This document shows positions 34,534 through 44,133 of a stretch of 64,000 nt of DNA, piece by piece. The notes under the pieces were generated by a model. That model was not told the origin of the DNA and searched no databases. It saw only the letters and a list, made by a program, of their open reading frames with translations. This DNA comes from Halovulum dunhuangense. GTDB lineage: Bacteria; Pseudomonadota; Alphaproteobacteria; Rhodobacterales; Rhodobacteraceae. Within the stretch, counting starts at the first letter, position 1, and each line of letters starts with the position of its first letter. The stretch is from assembly GCF_013093415.1 (NCBI RefSeq), contig NZ_JABFBC010000001.1, positions 496,001-560,000 of the forward strand, in the 5' to 3' direction. Made by a program: the position numbers and the translations under genes.

Positions 34534-36174
34534 TCAGCCCTGCGACTCGCCTGCCGCCATCGCCCTGGCGCGGTCGCGAAGCGGGCCTTTCTGGATCTTT
34601 CCGGTAGAGGTCCGGGGCACATCGCCGAAAACGACGTGGCGTGGGCACTTGTAATGTGCCAGCCGGTCGCGGACGAAGGCGATCAGCGTCTCGGCCGTCG
34701 CCTCGCGCCCCGGCTTCAACTCGACGAAGGCGCAGGGCGTCTCACCCCATTTCGGATCGGGCATCGCGACCACGGCGGCGGTCTGCACCGCCGGATGGGC
34801 GAAGAGGGCGTCCTCCACCTCGATCGAGGAGATATTCTCGCCGCCCGAGATGATGATGTCCTTCGCGCGGTCACGGATCTGGATGTAGCCGTCGGGCTGC
34901 ACCACCGCCAGATCGCCGGAATGGAACCAGCCGCCGTTGAGGGCGGCATCGGTCGCGTCCGGATCCGCAAGGTAGCCCTTCATCACGATGTTGCCGCGAA
35001 ACAGGATCTCGCCCATCGTCTCGCCGTCATGGGGGACTTCCTCCAGCGTGTCGGGGTCGGCCACGATCACCGCTTCCTCCATCAGGTAGGCGACACCCTG
35101 CCGCGCCTTCAGCCGCGCCTGTTCGGCGATGGGCAGGCGGTCCCATTCCTCGTGCCAGGCGCAGGCCACGGCGGGGCCGTAGACTTCGGTCAGGCCGTAG
35201 ACATGGGTCACCTCGAAGCCCTGCTCGGCCATGGATTGCAGCACCGCGGCGGGTGGCGGGGCGGCCGCGGTCATCACCTTGCAGCGATGCGAGAACTCGC
35301 GCCGTTCCTCGTCGGTTGCGTTGATCATGAAGGACAGGACGATCGGCGCGCCGCAAAGATGGTCCGCACCATGCACGGCGATCCCCTCGTAGATGCTGGC
35401 GGCGCTCACCTGCCTTACGCAGACATTGGTGCCCGCGCGCGCCGCGATGGTCCAGGGAAAGCACCAGCCGTTGCAGTGGAACATCGGCAATGTCCACAGA
35501 TAGGTCGGGTGCATCGGCATCGACCATTCGAGCGCGTTGTTCACCGCGTTCAGATAGGCGCCGCGGTGGTGATAGACGACGCCCTTGGGTCGCCCGGTCG
35601 TGCCTGATGTGTAGTTGATGGAAATGGCGTCCCATTCATCCGCCGGCCCCTCCCAGGCGAAATCGGGATCACCGCCGGCAAGGAAGGACTCGTAGTCCTG
35701 CGCGCCCAGCAACTCGCCCCCTCCGGCGGCGGGATCATCGATATCGATCACCATGGGCGCCGCCTTGCACAGCGACAGCGCCTCGCGGATCACCGCAGAG
35801 AAGGCGCGATCGGTGATCAGCAGCTTCGCCTCGGCATGGTCGAGGATATAGGCCACCGTTCCGGCATCGAGCCGCGTGTTGACGGCGTTCAGCACGCAGC
35901 CGGCCATCGGCACGCCGAAATGGCACTCGTACAACTCGGGCGTGTTCACCGCCATGACCGCCACGACGTCGCCCTTCTGGAGCCCCTCGCGGCGAAGTGC
36001 CGAGGCAAGCCGCCGGCAGCGCTGATAGGTTTCGGCCCAGCTGCGGCGCAGATCGCCATAGACGATGGCGGTGCGGTCCGGAAACACCTGCGCGCTGCGC
36101 CGCAGGAAGGAAAGCGGCGAAAGCGCGACATGGTTCGCCGCGCGGCGCGGCAGGGCATCGTGGGCACGGGGCAT
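34534..36174 (-). CDS. Acyl-CoA synthetase (AMP-forming)
   Basis: A 546-residue ANL-superfamily ligase that activates a carboxylic acid through an acyl-AMP. P-loop YTSGTTGRPKGVVYHH, adenine motif YGLTEVYGP, hinge region FHSGDLAVVQPDGYIQIRDR and C-terminal Lys in STGKIQKGPLR. GGENISSIEVE is typical of medium- to long-chain and methylmercaptopropionate (DmdB-like) ligases; the substrate is not certain. ATG 36174 follows GGGAGG. Monocistronic by appearance. Confidence 0.87.
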   Translation of the reverse strand: MPRAHDALPRRAANHVALSPLSFLRRSAQVFPDRTAIVYGDLRRSWAETYQRCRRLASALRREGLQKGDVVAVMAVNTPELYECHFGVPMAGCVLNAVNTRLDAGTVAYILDHAEAKLLITDRAFSAVIREALSLCKAAPMVIDIDDPAAGGGELLGAQDYESFLAGGDPDFAWEGPADEWDAISINYTSGTTGRPKGVVYHHRGAYLNAVNNALEWSMPMHPTYLWTLPMFHCNGWCFPWTIAARAGTNVCVRQVSAASIYEGIAVHGADHLCGAPIVLSFMINATDEERREFSHRCKVMTAAAPPPAAVLQSMAEQGFEVTHVYGLTEVYGPAVACAWHEEWDRLPIAEQARLKARQGVAYLMEEAVIVADPDTLEEVPHDGETMGEILFRGNIVMKGYLADPDATDAALNGGWFHSGDLAVVQPDGYIQIRDRAKDIIISGGENISSIEVEDALFAHPAVQTAAVVAMPDPKWGETPCAFVELKPGREATAETLIAFVRDRLAHYKCPRHVVFGDVPRTSTGKIQKGPLRDRARAMAAGESQG

Positions 36175-36351
36175 CTGGCAATTCCTCCCTTGGCGGTTGC
36201 CAGCCATGACAGGCGGAAACGGCGGCCCGCGCAAGCCCCGACTTCCAGGTCTAAGGCATCGTCGCCGAGTCACGCGATATTGAGACGCGGGGCGCGCCCC
36301 CGCCGCGGGTTTCGCCGTATCTTATACCCCGGAAACGACGGAGTCCGTGCC

Positions 36352-36990
36352 ATGAAGCGACGTGCCTTTCTCACCATCGGTCTTGTCACCGCGGCCACAC
36401 AGGCGACGGCGCTTCCCTTCGACCGGCAATGGTTCACCCAGGGCTTTCCATTCCGTCGGCAGACCCGCTTCGGATTGCAGGGAGAGCGGCTGACCGTCGA
36501 AAGCGATGCGGGCGTCGCGCTGGTGCTTCGCAAGCTGGATCCGTCGCTCTGGGGCGCGCGCAGTGCTTCGTGGCGCTGGGACGTTGCGCGCAGCGTTCCA
36601 CCCACGGACCTTGCCCGGAAGGGTGGGGATGACCGAAACCTGGCGCTCTATTTCGCCTTCCTGCCCCGCGCCCGGGCAGAGGCGCTGATCGACGCGCCGC
36701 CGCGCCGGGTATTGACCGACGAGGCGGCGACGACGCTGGTCTATGTCTGGGGCGGGATGCGGGACCGTGGCACCTTCATCCAGAGCCCCTACCTGGGTGC
36801 GCGCGGCATGACGGTCGTGCTGCGCCCGGCGGCACCCGGCAGCCATTCGGAGGAGGTGGATCTGGCCGCGGATCACCAGCGCGCCTTTGGCACGGCGCCA
36901 GAGGCGTTGTTCGGCATCGCCGTCTCGGCAGATGCGGACGACACCGGCAGCGCCATCGCCGGCAACGTGTCCGACCTGCGACTGGGTTGA
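36352..36990 (+). CDS. DUF3047-like exported protein
   Basis: A 212-residue protein with a twin-arginine-like signal (KRRAFLTIGLVTAATQATA). The mature part reads WRWDV, DLARKGGDDRNLALYFAF, LVYVWGG and ends ISADADDTGS-like with a final LRLG, which I associate with DUF3047. Function is unknown; probably periplasmic beta-sandwich. The 177-base gap before it holds a GC hairpin (about 36285-36301) and no ORF. Confidence 0.7.
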   Translation: MKRRAFLTIGLVTAATQATALPFDRQWFTQGFPFRRQTRFGLQGERLTVESDAGVALVLRKLDPSLWGARSASWRWDVARSVPPTDLARKGGDDRNLALYFAFLPRARAEALIDAPPRRVLTDEAATTLVYVWGGMRDRGTFIQSPYLGARGMTVVLRPAAPGSHSEEVDLAADHQRAFGTAPEALFGIAVSADADDTGSAIAGNVSDLRLG

Positions 36991-37008
36991 GCAAGGGGCC
37001 GCCCTTGC
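36991..37008 (+). terminator. Hairpin after DUF3047-like gene
   Basis: GCAAGGG (36991-36997) and CCCTTGC (37002-37008) form a perfect 7-bp stem with a 4-base loop directly after the stop codon. No T-run follows. Confidence 0.5.
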
Positions 37009-37066
37009 CAGCCGGAATGGGCCCCGGCATAGTCTGCCCGCCAATCCACACAGGGATGATTGCACC

Positions 37067-37855
37067 ATGAAAGCCTTTGCCATTCTTGCCGCGGGCCTTG
37101 CCGCGCTCGCCAGTGTCGCGCCTGCGCAGGACCTGCCCGATCTTCAGGGACGCGAGGTCGTGATCGCGACCGAGGACGCCTATCCGCCGCTGCAATTCGT
37201 GGACCCCGCGACCGGGGCTGCGATCGGCTGGGAATACGATGCCATCGCCGCCCTGGCCGAGCGGCTCAACTTCGTGCCGGTCTATGAAAAGGTGTCCTGG
37301 GACGCGATGATCGCCGCCGTCTCGCAGGAACAGTTCGACATGGGCATGACGGGCATCACGATCCGCGAGGATCGGGCCGAGCAGGTGGATTTCTCGGATC
37401 CCTACATGCGGTCCGAGATGTTCATGCTGGTGCGCGCCGACGAGGACCGTTTCGCGGATGCCGCTTCCTTCGCCGCGGACGCGGATCTGCTGATCGGGGC
37501 GCAGGCCGGCACGACGCCCTTCTATGTCGCGGTCTACGAGGTGCTGGACGGCAACGAGTCGAACCCGCGCATCCGCCTGTTCGAGACGTTCGGCGCCAGC
37601 GTGCAGGCGCTGAGGGCCGGGGACGTGGACCTGGTGCTGACCGATGGCACCGCCGGGCAGGGCTATGTCCGGGCCAATCCGGACAGCTTCAAGCTGGTGG
37701 GTGATCCGCTGGGGTCCGAGGATTTCGGCTTCATCTATCCCAAGGGCTCGGACCTGGTGCCGGTCTTCAACGCCGGGATCGCCGCGCTTGAGGCCGACGG
37801 GACGCTGGATGCGCTGAACACCAAGTGGTTCCTCGACTACAGCTTCGGCCAGTGA
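37067..37855 (+). CDS. Amino-acid-type ABC transporter, substrate-binding protein
   Basis: A 262-residue periplasmic binding protein of the polar amino acid (SBP_bac_3) family. Signal peptide MKAFAILAAGLAALASVAPA, then VVIATEDAYPPLQFVD, the GMTGITIREDRAEQVDFSDPY hallmark in two parts, and GAQAGTT. Ligand unknown. The permease follows after 10 bases; no ATPase gene is adjacent. Confidence 0.87.
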   Translation: MKAFAILAAGLAALASVAPAQDLPDLQGREVVIATEDAYPPLQFVDPATGAAIGWEYDAIAALAERLNFVPVYEKVSWDAMIAAVSQEQFDMGMTGITIREDRAEQVDFSDPYMRSEMFMLVRADEDRFADAASFAADADLLIGAQAGTTPFYVAVYEVLDGNESNPRIRLFETFGASVQALRAGDVDLVLTDGTAGQGYVRANPDSFKLVGDPLGSEDFGFIYPKGSDLVPVFNAGIAALEADGTLDALNTKWFLDYSFGQ

Positions 37856-37865
37856 GCGGCCGCGC

Positions 37866-38663
37866 GTGAGCGCGCCTTCGCGACAGGACCGGCCCGACTT
37901 CCCATGGTGGCTTGTCATCCTGGGGGCGGCCGGGCTGTGGCTGGGCTGGCGCGTTCATGCCGACGACCTGCATGCACAGATCTTCGCGACGCTCTGGCGC
38001 GGGGTGGGGGTCACGCTGTTCGTGACGGCCGTGGCCTTTTCCGCGGCCTGCGCGATGGGGCTGGTGCTGGCCGTGGCCAGCCTGTCGCGGCTGGCCCTGC
38101 TGCGGCAGGGGGCGCGGCTTTACATCGAGGTGGTGCGCGGCATCCCGATCCTGGTGCTGTTGCTCTATGTCGCCTTCGTCTTTGCCCCGGCGCTGGTTGC
38201 GGCGGCCAATGCGGTGCTGGAGCCGCTGGGCTTCGAGCCGCTGAGAACGCGCGACCTGAGTTTCCTGTGGCGGGCGATCATCGCGCTGGCGATCGGGTAT
38301 TCGGCCTTCATCGCCGAGGTGTTCCGCGCCGGCATCCAGTCGGTGGACCGCGGCCAGATCGAGGCGGCCGAGGCGCTGGGCCTGAACCGCTGGCAGCGGT
38401 TCCGGCTGGTCGTTCTGCCGCAGGCGCTGCGCACCATCCTGCCCCCCTTGGGCAACGACTTCATCGCCATGGTCAAGGACAGCTCGCTCGTTTCCGTGCT
38501 GGGGGTGGCGGACGTGACCCAGCTGGGCAAGGTCTATGCCGCGGGTTCCTTCCGGTATTTCGAGACCTACAACATCGTCGCCTATATCTACCTGCTGATG
38601 ACCATCGGGCTCAGCCTGGCGTTGCGGCGGATCGAGCGTCGGCTGCGGGCGCGTCACTCCTGA
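37866..38663 (+). CDS. Amino-acid ABC transporter permease
   Basis: A 265-residue HisM/GlnP-type permease. Conserved IEVVRGIPILVLLLYVAF, FIAEVFRAGIQSVDRGQIEA, the EAA loop EALGLNRWQRFRLVVLPQA and KDSSLVSVLGVADVT are all present. The start codon is GTG (37866). Only one permease gene and no ATPase lie here, so the ATPase must be supplied from elsewhere. Confidence 0.88.
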   Translation: MSAPSRQDRPDFPWWLVILGAAGLWLGWRVHADDLHAQIFATLWRGVGVTLFVTAVAFSAACAMGLVLAVASLSRLALLRQGARLYIEVVRGIPILVLLLYVAFVFAPALVAAANAVLEPLGFEPLRTRDLSFLWRAIIALAIGYSAFIAEVFRAGIQSVDRGQIEAAEALGLNRWQRFRLVVLPQALRTILPPLGNDFIAMVKDSSLVSVLGVADVTQLGKVYAAGSFRYFETYNIVAYIYLLMTIGLSLALRRIERRLRARHS

Positions 38664-38680
38664 GCCGCGCGCGGGGCGGT

Positions 38681-38719
38681 CGCCGGATGCCTCCGGCGGG
38701 GATATTTGAGGAAAGTGGA
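38681..38719 (+). repeat. 39-bp interspersed repeat, copy 2
   Basis: Matches the reverse complement of 10775-10813 with one difference in 39 bases. The hairpin GCCGGA-TGCC-TCCGGC is followed by GGGGATATTTGAGGAAAG. It lies 18 bases after the permease stop, consistent with a terminator-like or REP-like element. Confidence 0.75.
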
Positions 38720-38790
38720 AGGCGGGCGGCTTGCCTTGACGCCTTTGCGGCAGTATCCGGGGCAAGATTGTTGCGTGAAGGGAGGCGGCC

Positions 38791-39642
38791 TTGGCCCAGG
38801 ACGATCCGCAGCTTCTTGTATCGACCGAATGGCTGGACCGCCATCTGGGCGCGCCGGACCTGAAGGTTCTGGATGCCAGCTGGTATCTGCCGGCCGAGGG
38901 GCGCGACCCGAAGGCGGAATATGACGCGGGCCATATCCCGAGTGCACGCTTCTTCGACATCGACGAGATCTCGGATGCGAAATCGGACCTGCCGCACATG
39001 GCGCCGCCGGTGGAGAAATTCGTCAGCCGCATGCGGGCCATGGGCATCGGCGACGGGCATCGCGTCGTCGTCTATGACGGTGCGGGGCTGTTCTCGGCCG
39101 CGCGGGTGTGGTGGCTGTTCCGCCTGTTCGGCAAGCGCGACTGCGCCGTGCTGGACGGTGGCCTGCCGAAATGGAAGGCCGAAGGCCGGGTGCTGGAGAC
39201 CGAGCCTCCGCAGCTGCGCGATCGTCATTTCACCGCGCGGCGCGACGCGAGCCTGGTCAAGGACGTGACCCAGGTCGCCGCCGCCTCGAAGCTGGGGGAC
39301 TGGCAGATCGTCGACGCCCGCTCGCCTGGGCGGTTCCGCGGAGCGGAGGCGGAGGTGCGCCCCGGCCTGCGCTCGGGCCATATCCCGGGGGCGAAGAACG
39401 TGCATTATCGCCAGTTGCTGAACGACGACGGCACCATGAAGTCCGAGGAAGGCCTGCGGCTGGCTTTCCTCGCGGCGGGCGTCGATCTGGCGCGGCCCGT
39501 GATCACCAGCTGCGGGTCGGGTGTCACGGCGGCGATCCTGAGCCTGGCGCTCGAACGGCTGGGCCATCCGCAGCACGCGCTTTACGACGGTTCCTGGAGC
39601 GAGTGGGGCATGTATGGCGACCTGAAGGTCGAGACGGGATGA
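38791..39642 (+). CDS. sseA: 3-Mercaptopyruvate/thiosulfate sulfurtransferase
   Basis: A 283-residue protein of two rhodanese domains. The second domain carries the catalytic loop CGSGVTA, the CG[S/T]G form of 3-mercaptopyruvate sulfurtransferases. First-domain marks are VLDASWYLPAEGRD and VVVYDGAGLFSAARVWWLF. The start codon is TTG at 38791 with GGAGG upstream. Its stop overlaps the GNAT gene start by 4 bases. Confidence 0.9.
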   Translation: MAQDDPQLLVSTEWLDRHLGAPDLKVLDASWYLPAEGRDPKAEYDAGHIPSARFFDIDEISDAKSDLPHMAPPVEKFVSRMRAMGIGDGHRVVVYDGAGLFSAARVWWLFRLFGKRDCAVLDGGLPKWKAEGRVLETEPPQLRDRHFTARRDASLVKDVTQVAAASKLGDWQIVDARSPGRFRGAEAEVRPGLRSGHIPGAKNVHYRQLLNDDGTMKSEEGLRLAFLAAGVDLARPVITSCGSGVTAAILSLALERLGHPQHALYDGSWSEWGMYGDLKVETG

Positions 39643-40223
39643 CGGAGCTGCCGGCCGGGTCGGAGGTGGAGGTCATCATCACCTGTCTGGAGATGACCAC
39701 GCGCCCTGAGGGGCCGCGGCCCGACATGCCGATGGGCCCGCCCATGGCGCTGCTTTCGGCCGAGGCGCCGCCGGCATGGTACTTCCTGGATCTCTATCGC
39801 GCGGTGGGACAGGACTACGAGTGGACCGACCGCTTCGAGGACGATCCCGAGGATCTGCGCCGTTGGCTGGCCGACCCGCAGGTCACGCTCTGGACACTGA
39901 TGCGGTCCGGCTGGCCGGCCGGCTTCTTCGTGCTCGACGGTCGGGCCGAGGGCGAAGTGGAACTGAGCTATTTCGGGCTGGTGCCCGAGGCCGTGGGGAT
40001 GGGCCTGGGCCTGTGGCTGCTGCGGACGGCGGTGCATCTGGGCTGGGACCGGCCCGGCATCCGCCGGCTGATGGTGGAAACCTGCACGCTGGACCATCCG
40101 CGGGCGCTTGGCCTATATCAACGCGCCGGATTCGAACCCGTATCACAGGCGCGCAAGACCCGGATCCTGTCGCGACCGCGCCAAATGACGCCCCCAGGGA
40201 GGAGCACCGAGGACCATGCTTGA
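39639..40223 (+). CDS. GNAT-family N-acetyltransferase
   Basis: A 194-residue acetyltransferase. The acetyl-CoA region is LSYFGLVPEAVGMGLGLWLL and the end of the fold is LDHPRALGLYQRAGFEPV. ATG 39639 sits in the sseA stop (ATGA). It overlaps the aminotransferase start by 8 bases. Acceptor unknown; the N-terminal 50 residues (EVEVIITCLEMTTRP) are typical of an uncharacterised alphaproteobacterial subgroup. Confidence 0.82.
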   Translation: MTELPAGSEVEVIITCLEMTTRPEGPRPDMPMGPPMALLSAEAPPAWYFLDLYRAVGQDYEWTDRFEDDPEDLRRWLADPQVTLWTLMRSGWPAGFFVLDGRAEGEVELSYFGLVPEAVGMGLGLWLLRTAVHLGWDRPGIRRLMVETCTLDHPRALGLYQRAGFEPVSQARKTRILSRPRQMTPPGRSTEDHA

Positions 40224-41400
40224 AAAGCTGACCCCGCAGCCGCCGGACAAGATCATCGAACTGATCGGCATGTACCGCGCCGATCCGCGCACCGAGAAGG
40301 TCGATCTTGGCGTCGGCGTCTACAAGGACGAGAAGGGCGCAACCCCGGTCATGCGGGCGGTCAAGGCGGCCGAGAAGCGGCTGCTGGAGAGCCAGACCTC
40401 GAAGTCCTATGTGGGCCTTCTGGGCGACCTCGATTTCAACGCCGCGATGCGCGGGCTGGTCCTGGGCGATGCGGTGCCGGCCGGGCGCGTGGCCGCCGCG
40501 CAGGCGCCAGGCGGCACCGGGGCGATCCGTCAGCTGCTGGAACTGGTGAAGCTGGCGAACCCGGGCGCCAAGGTGTGGTATTCCGATCCGACCTGGCCGA
40601 ACCACCCCGCCATGGTGCGTCATGTCGGGCTTGCGTCCGCGACCTACCGCTATTTCGACAGCGCGACCTGCACCGTCGATTTCGCGGCGATGATGGCGGA
40701 CCTGGACGGGCTTTCGGCCGGCGACGTGGTGATCCTGCATGGCTGCTGCCACAACCCGACGGGTGCGAACCTGGATGCGGCGCAGTGGGATCAGGTCACC
40801 GACCTGCTAAACGCGAAAGGCGCGATCCCGTTCATCGATTTCGCCTACCAGGGTTTTGGTGACGGGCTGGATGCGGATGCGGCGGCGGTGCGCCGGATGG
40901 TGACGCGGGTGCCGCAGATGCTGATCGCGGCCAGCTGCTCGAAGAATTTCGGGCTTTACCGTGACCGGGTCGGCATCGCCATGGCGGTGGCGCAGGACGC
41001 GGCGACGGCCGACCTGGCCAAGGGCGCGCTGTCCTCGCTCAATCGTCTGAACTTCTCTTTCCCGCCGGACCATGGCGCGAAGGTGGTCGAGATCATCCTG
41101 AACGATCCCGAGCTGCGCGCCGACTGGCAGGCGGAGCTTGAGGAGATGCGGACGCGGATGCTGGAACTGCGCGCAGGGCTGGCCGAGGCGCTGCGGCGCG
41201 AGACCAATTCCGACTCCTTCGATTTCGTGGCGCATCACCGCGGCATGTTCTCGCGCCTGGGCCTGAGCCAGGAGCAGGTGATGAAGCTGCGCGAGGAAAG
41301 CGGCATCTACATGGTCGGTGACAGCCGCGTGAACATCGCGGGCCTGCCCGCCGACAAGCTGGATGCGCTGGCCAAGGCGATCGTGCGGGTCGCCGGGTGA
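40216..41400 (+). CDS. Aromatic/aspartate aminotransferase, class I
   Basis: A 394-residue PLP enzyme of the AspC/TyrB group: DLGVGVYKDEKGATPVMRAV at the N-terminus, HGCCHNPTGANLD, FIDFAYQGFGDG, the PLP Lys in SCSKNFGLYRDRVG and the C-terminal Arg in DSRVNIAGL. It transfers amino groups between aspartate or aromatic amino acids and 2-oxoglutarate. GGGAGG precedes the ATG. Last gene of the sseA-GNAT-aminotransferase operon. Confidence 0.9.
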   Translation: MLEKLTPQPPDKIIELIGMYRADPRTEKVDLGVGVYKDEKGATPVMRAVKAAEKRLLESQTSKSYVGLLGDLDFNAAMRGLVLGDAVPAGRVAAAQAPGGTGAIRQLLELVKLANPGAKVWYSDPTWPNHPAMVRHVGLASATYRYFDSATCTVDFAAMMADLDGLSAGDVVILHGCCHNPTGANLDAAQWDQVTDLLNAKGAIPFIDFAYQGFGDGLDADAAAVRRMVTRVPQMLIAASCSKNFGLYRDRVGIAMAVAQDAATADLAKGALSSLNRLNFSFPPDHGAKVVEIILNDPELRADWQAELEEMRTRMLELRAGLAEALRRETNSDSFDFVAHHRGMFSRLGLSQEQVMKLREESGIYMVGDSRVNIAGLPADKLDALAKAIVRVAG

Positions 41401-41408
41401 CATGCCCT

Positions 41409-41440
41409 CCCGCGCGCATGCCGCAGGGTATGCGCGCGGG
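41409..41440. terminator. Bidirectional terminator-type hairpin
   Basis: CCCGCGCGCAT (41409-41419) and ATGCGCGCGGG (41430-41440) form a perfect 11-bp stem between the convergent aminotransferase and histidine kinase genes. Confidence 0.75.
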
Positions 41441-41442
41441 CC

Positions 41443-44115
41443 TCAGGCCGCGCTGCGGGCCGCCGGGCGCAGCAGGATGCGGAACCGTGCGCCGCGCGTT
41501 GATGGCATGATCCGCAGGTCGCCGCCCAGGTTGCGCATGATCTCGCGGCTGATGGGCAGGCCGAGGCCGGCGCTGCCGGCAAGGGTCACTTCGCCCAGTC
41601 GGGTGAATTTCTCGAACACGCGTTCCCAGTCGCCGGGCGCGATGCCGGGGCCGTCATCCTCGATGTCGAGCGCCACCTGATCGGGCGCCACGATCGCGCG
41701 GATGCGGATTTCGCCGCCCTCGCGGGCGCCGTATTTCACCGCGTTGGTCACCAGGTTGATGATGACCTGCGCGAGGCGGTCGAAATCGGCGCGCACCGGC
41801 GTCTCCATGCCGTCGGGCTCGACGACCAGGCGGGCGCCCGAGGCCGCGCGCAGGCCTTCGGTGCTGATCGCGGCGCTTTCGACGGCGGCGCCGAGCGCCA
41901 CGTCCGTTACCTTGAGCCGGGCCTTGCCGCTTTCGAGGAAGCTTAGGTCGAGGATCTCGTCCAGCAGCCGGGTCAGGCGCTGGCTTTCCTCGTGGATGAT
42001 GCCCACGAAACGCTGCACGTCGCCGCTGTCGAGGTCCGGTCGCTCGCGCAGGATCTCGGCGAAGGAACGGATCGAGGTCATGGGCGTGCGTAACTCGTGG
42101 CTGACCTGGCTGAGGAAGGCGTCCTTCTGCGCGCCGACCTCGGTCAGACGGGCATTGGCGCGGCGCAATTCGCCGGCTGTCTTTGCCAGTTCCTTCGACT
42201 GGCGTTCCAGCTGCTGGCTGTATTCCACGATCTGCGCCGTCTCGTCCGCCATGCGGATCAGCTCGTCCACCGATATCTGCCCGCCGCGCGTGATCTGGCT
42301 GACCATCGCATGGGCCGATGCGGCGCCGACGGAGCCGGCCAGTTCCCGCTCTATCCGGGCGATCAGCGCATCGTCGGCCTCGGGCAGGCCGGCCGGCTTC
42401 GATTGCGCCCGTGCCGCCTCGGCGAACAGGCGGTGGGCGGTTTCGGTGCCGAGGATCCGCTGGGCAAGGGTGAACAGATCCTCGGAGGTGGCCGAGCGCG
42501 GCAGGACCATGGCGCCCGTGCCGCCCTGCCGGTGTGCATCCACGAATTGCGCCCCCTGCACCCGCTCCAGAAGCCGGGGGCGCGTCAGAAGCGAAACGGT
42601 GACGAAGCCGATCACGTTCAGCGACAGGCTCCAGAAGGTGGCATGGACCAGGGGATCGCCGAAATCCTCGCCGAACAGGGCCTGCGGCCTGAGGCTTGCG
42701 ATGCCGAACGGCCCTGAGGCGATGGCGGACGAGGACAGGAGGAACCCGCCCTCGAAGCTGGGCAGAAGAAGCGTATAGGCCCAGAGCGCGAAACCGAGGC
42801 CGATGCCGGTCATCGCCCCGGCCCGGTTCGCGCCCCGCCAGTAGATGCCGCCGATGAGGCTGGGCAGGATCTGGGCCACGCCGGCAAACGAGATCAGGCC
42901 GATGGATGCCAGGGCCGCCGATCCCCCGGTGATCAGGAAATAGAGATATCCAAGCGCGAGTATCGCGCCGATCGAGACCCGCCGCGCCATCAGCACGACA
43001 GAGCGGACATCGCCGCTGGTCTGGGTGCGGGACTTGTCCATTGCCAGCCAGACGGGCACCACGACATGGTTCGAGATCATGGTGGATAGCGCGATGGCCG
43101 AGACGATGACCATCGAGGTCGCGGCCGAGAAACCGCCAAGGAAGGACAGAAGTGCGATCCCCTCGGAACCCTGCGACAGGGGCAGCGTCAGCACATACAG
43201 GTCGGGGTTCGCCCCTTCCGGCATCAGCGCGCGCCCGGTCACCGCGATGGGCAGCACGAAGAGCGAGATCATCAGCAGATAGGCGGGAAAGGCCCATGCC
43301 GCCGTGGCAAGGTGGCGCTCGTCGGCGTTCTCGACCACCATGACCTGGAACATGCGTGGCAGGCAGATCACGGCGGTGGCCGAAAGAAAGATCAGCGTGA
43401 CCCAGCGCGGGCCGAATACGCCCTCGTGCGGGCCGCTTTCGGGCAGCACGGCAAAGGTGGGGCCCGGCCCCGCGTTCAGTCCCCAGACCACGAACACGCC
43501 GACCGTCACGAGGGCGACCAGCTTGACCACCGCCTCGACCGCGATGGCCGAGACGACGCCGAAATGCTTTTCGTTGGCATCGATGGTCCGGGTTCCGAAC
43601 AGGATCGCGAACAGGGCCAGTCCGGTGGCGAACCAGAAGCCGGTCACGGCGGGGCCCGCCGCCGTCTCGCCGCCGATCGCCGCGATGCTCAGGGTGAGGG
43701 ACTGAAGCTGGAGCGCGATGTAGGGCGTCGTGGCGATCACGGCGAGCAGCGTCACGATGACGCCCAGCGACGCGCTCTTGCCGTAGCGCGACGAGATCAG
43801 GTCGGCGATCGACGTGATCCGCTGCGCCTTGCCGATCCGCACCAGCTTGCGCAGAAGGAACCACCAGCAGAACATCACGAGCGACGGGCCGACATAGATG
43901 GTGACGTATTCGAGCCCGTTGCGTGCCGCCGATCCGACCGCGCCATAGAATGTCCAGCCCGTGCAATAGACCGACAGGGACAGCGTGTAGACGATGGGAG
44001 AGCGCAGCCAGAAATGGCGGCCCCGCGCGGCGCGGCGTTCGGCCCAGAAGGCGATTAGGAACAGCGCGAGGCTGTAGAGCAGGCAGACCGTGACGAGGAT
44101 GTCGAGCGTCAGCAT
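41443..44115 (-). CDS. SLC5-STAC histidine kinase (CrbS-like)
   Basis: An 890-residue fusion of an SLC5/SSS sodium-solute symporter domain (about 1-500, twelve or more helices, beginning YTLSLSVYCTGWTFYGAVGS) to a histidine kinase. After the helices comes a STAC-like segment (ERELAGSVGAASAHAMVSQI), a coiled coil, the phospho-acceptor HELRTP at residue 673, the N-box VIINLVTNAVKYG and the G-boxes EDDGPGIAP and GSAGLGL. CrbS and CbrA are of this type and control acetate or amino acid use. Here the response regulator gene is in the same operon. Confidence 0.9.
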   Translation of the reverse strand: MLTLDILVTVCLLYSLALFLIAFWAERRAARGRHFWLRSPIVYTLSLSVYCTGWTFYGAVGSAARNGLEYVTIYVGPSLVMFCWWFLLRKLVRIGKAQRITSIADLISSRYGKSASLGVIVTLLAVIATTPYIALQLQSLTLSIAAIGGETAAGPAVTGFWFATGLALFAILFGTRTIDANEKHFGVVSAIAVEAVVKLVALVTVGVFVVWGLNAGPGPTFAVLPESGPHEGVFGPRWVTLIFLSATAVICLPRMFQVMVVENADERHLATAAWAFPAYLLMISLFVLPIAVTGRALMPEGANPDLYVLTLPLSQGSEGIALLSFLGGFSAATSMVIVSAIALSTMISNHVVVPVWLAMDKSRTQTSGDVRSVVLMARRVSIGAILALGYLYFLITGGSAALASIGLISFAGVAQILPSLIGGIYWRGANRAGAMTGIGLGFALWAYTLLLPSFEGGFLLSSSAIASGPFGIASLRPQALFGEDFGDPLVHATFWSLSLNVIGFVTVSLLTRPRLLERVQGAQFVDAHRQGGTGAMVLPRSATSEDLFTLAQRILGTETAHRLFAEAARAQSKPAGLPEADDALIARIERELAGSVGAASAHAMVSQITRGGQISVDELIRMADETAQIVEYSQQLERQSKELAKTAGELRRANARLTEVGAQKDAFLSQVSHELRTPMTSIRSFAEILRERPDLDSGDVQRFVGIIHEESQRLTRLLDEILDLSFLESGKARLKVTDVALGAAVESAAISTEGLRAASGARLVVEPDGMETPVRADFDRLAQVIINLVTNAVKYGAREGGEIRIRAIVAPDQVALDIEDDGPGIAPGDWERVFEKFTRLGEVTLAGSAGLGLPISREIMRNLGGDLRIMPSTRGARFRILLRPAARSAA

Positions 44116-44133
44116 GGGACGGTTCCTCGCGGG

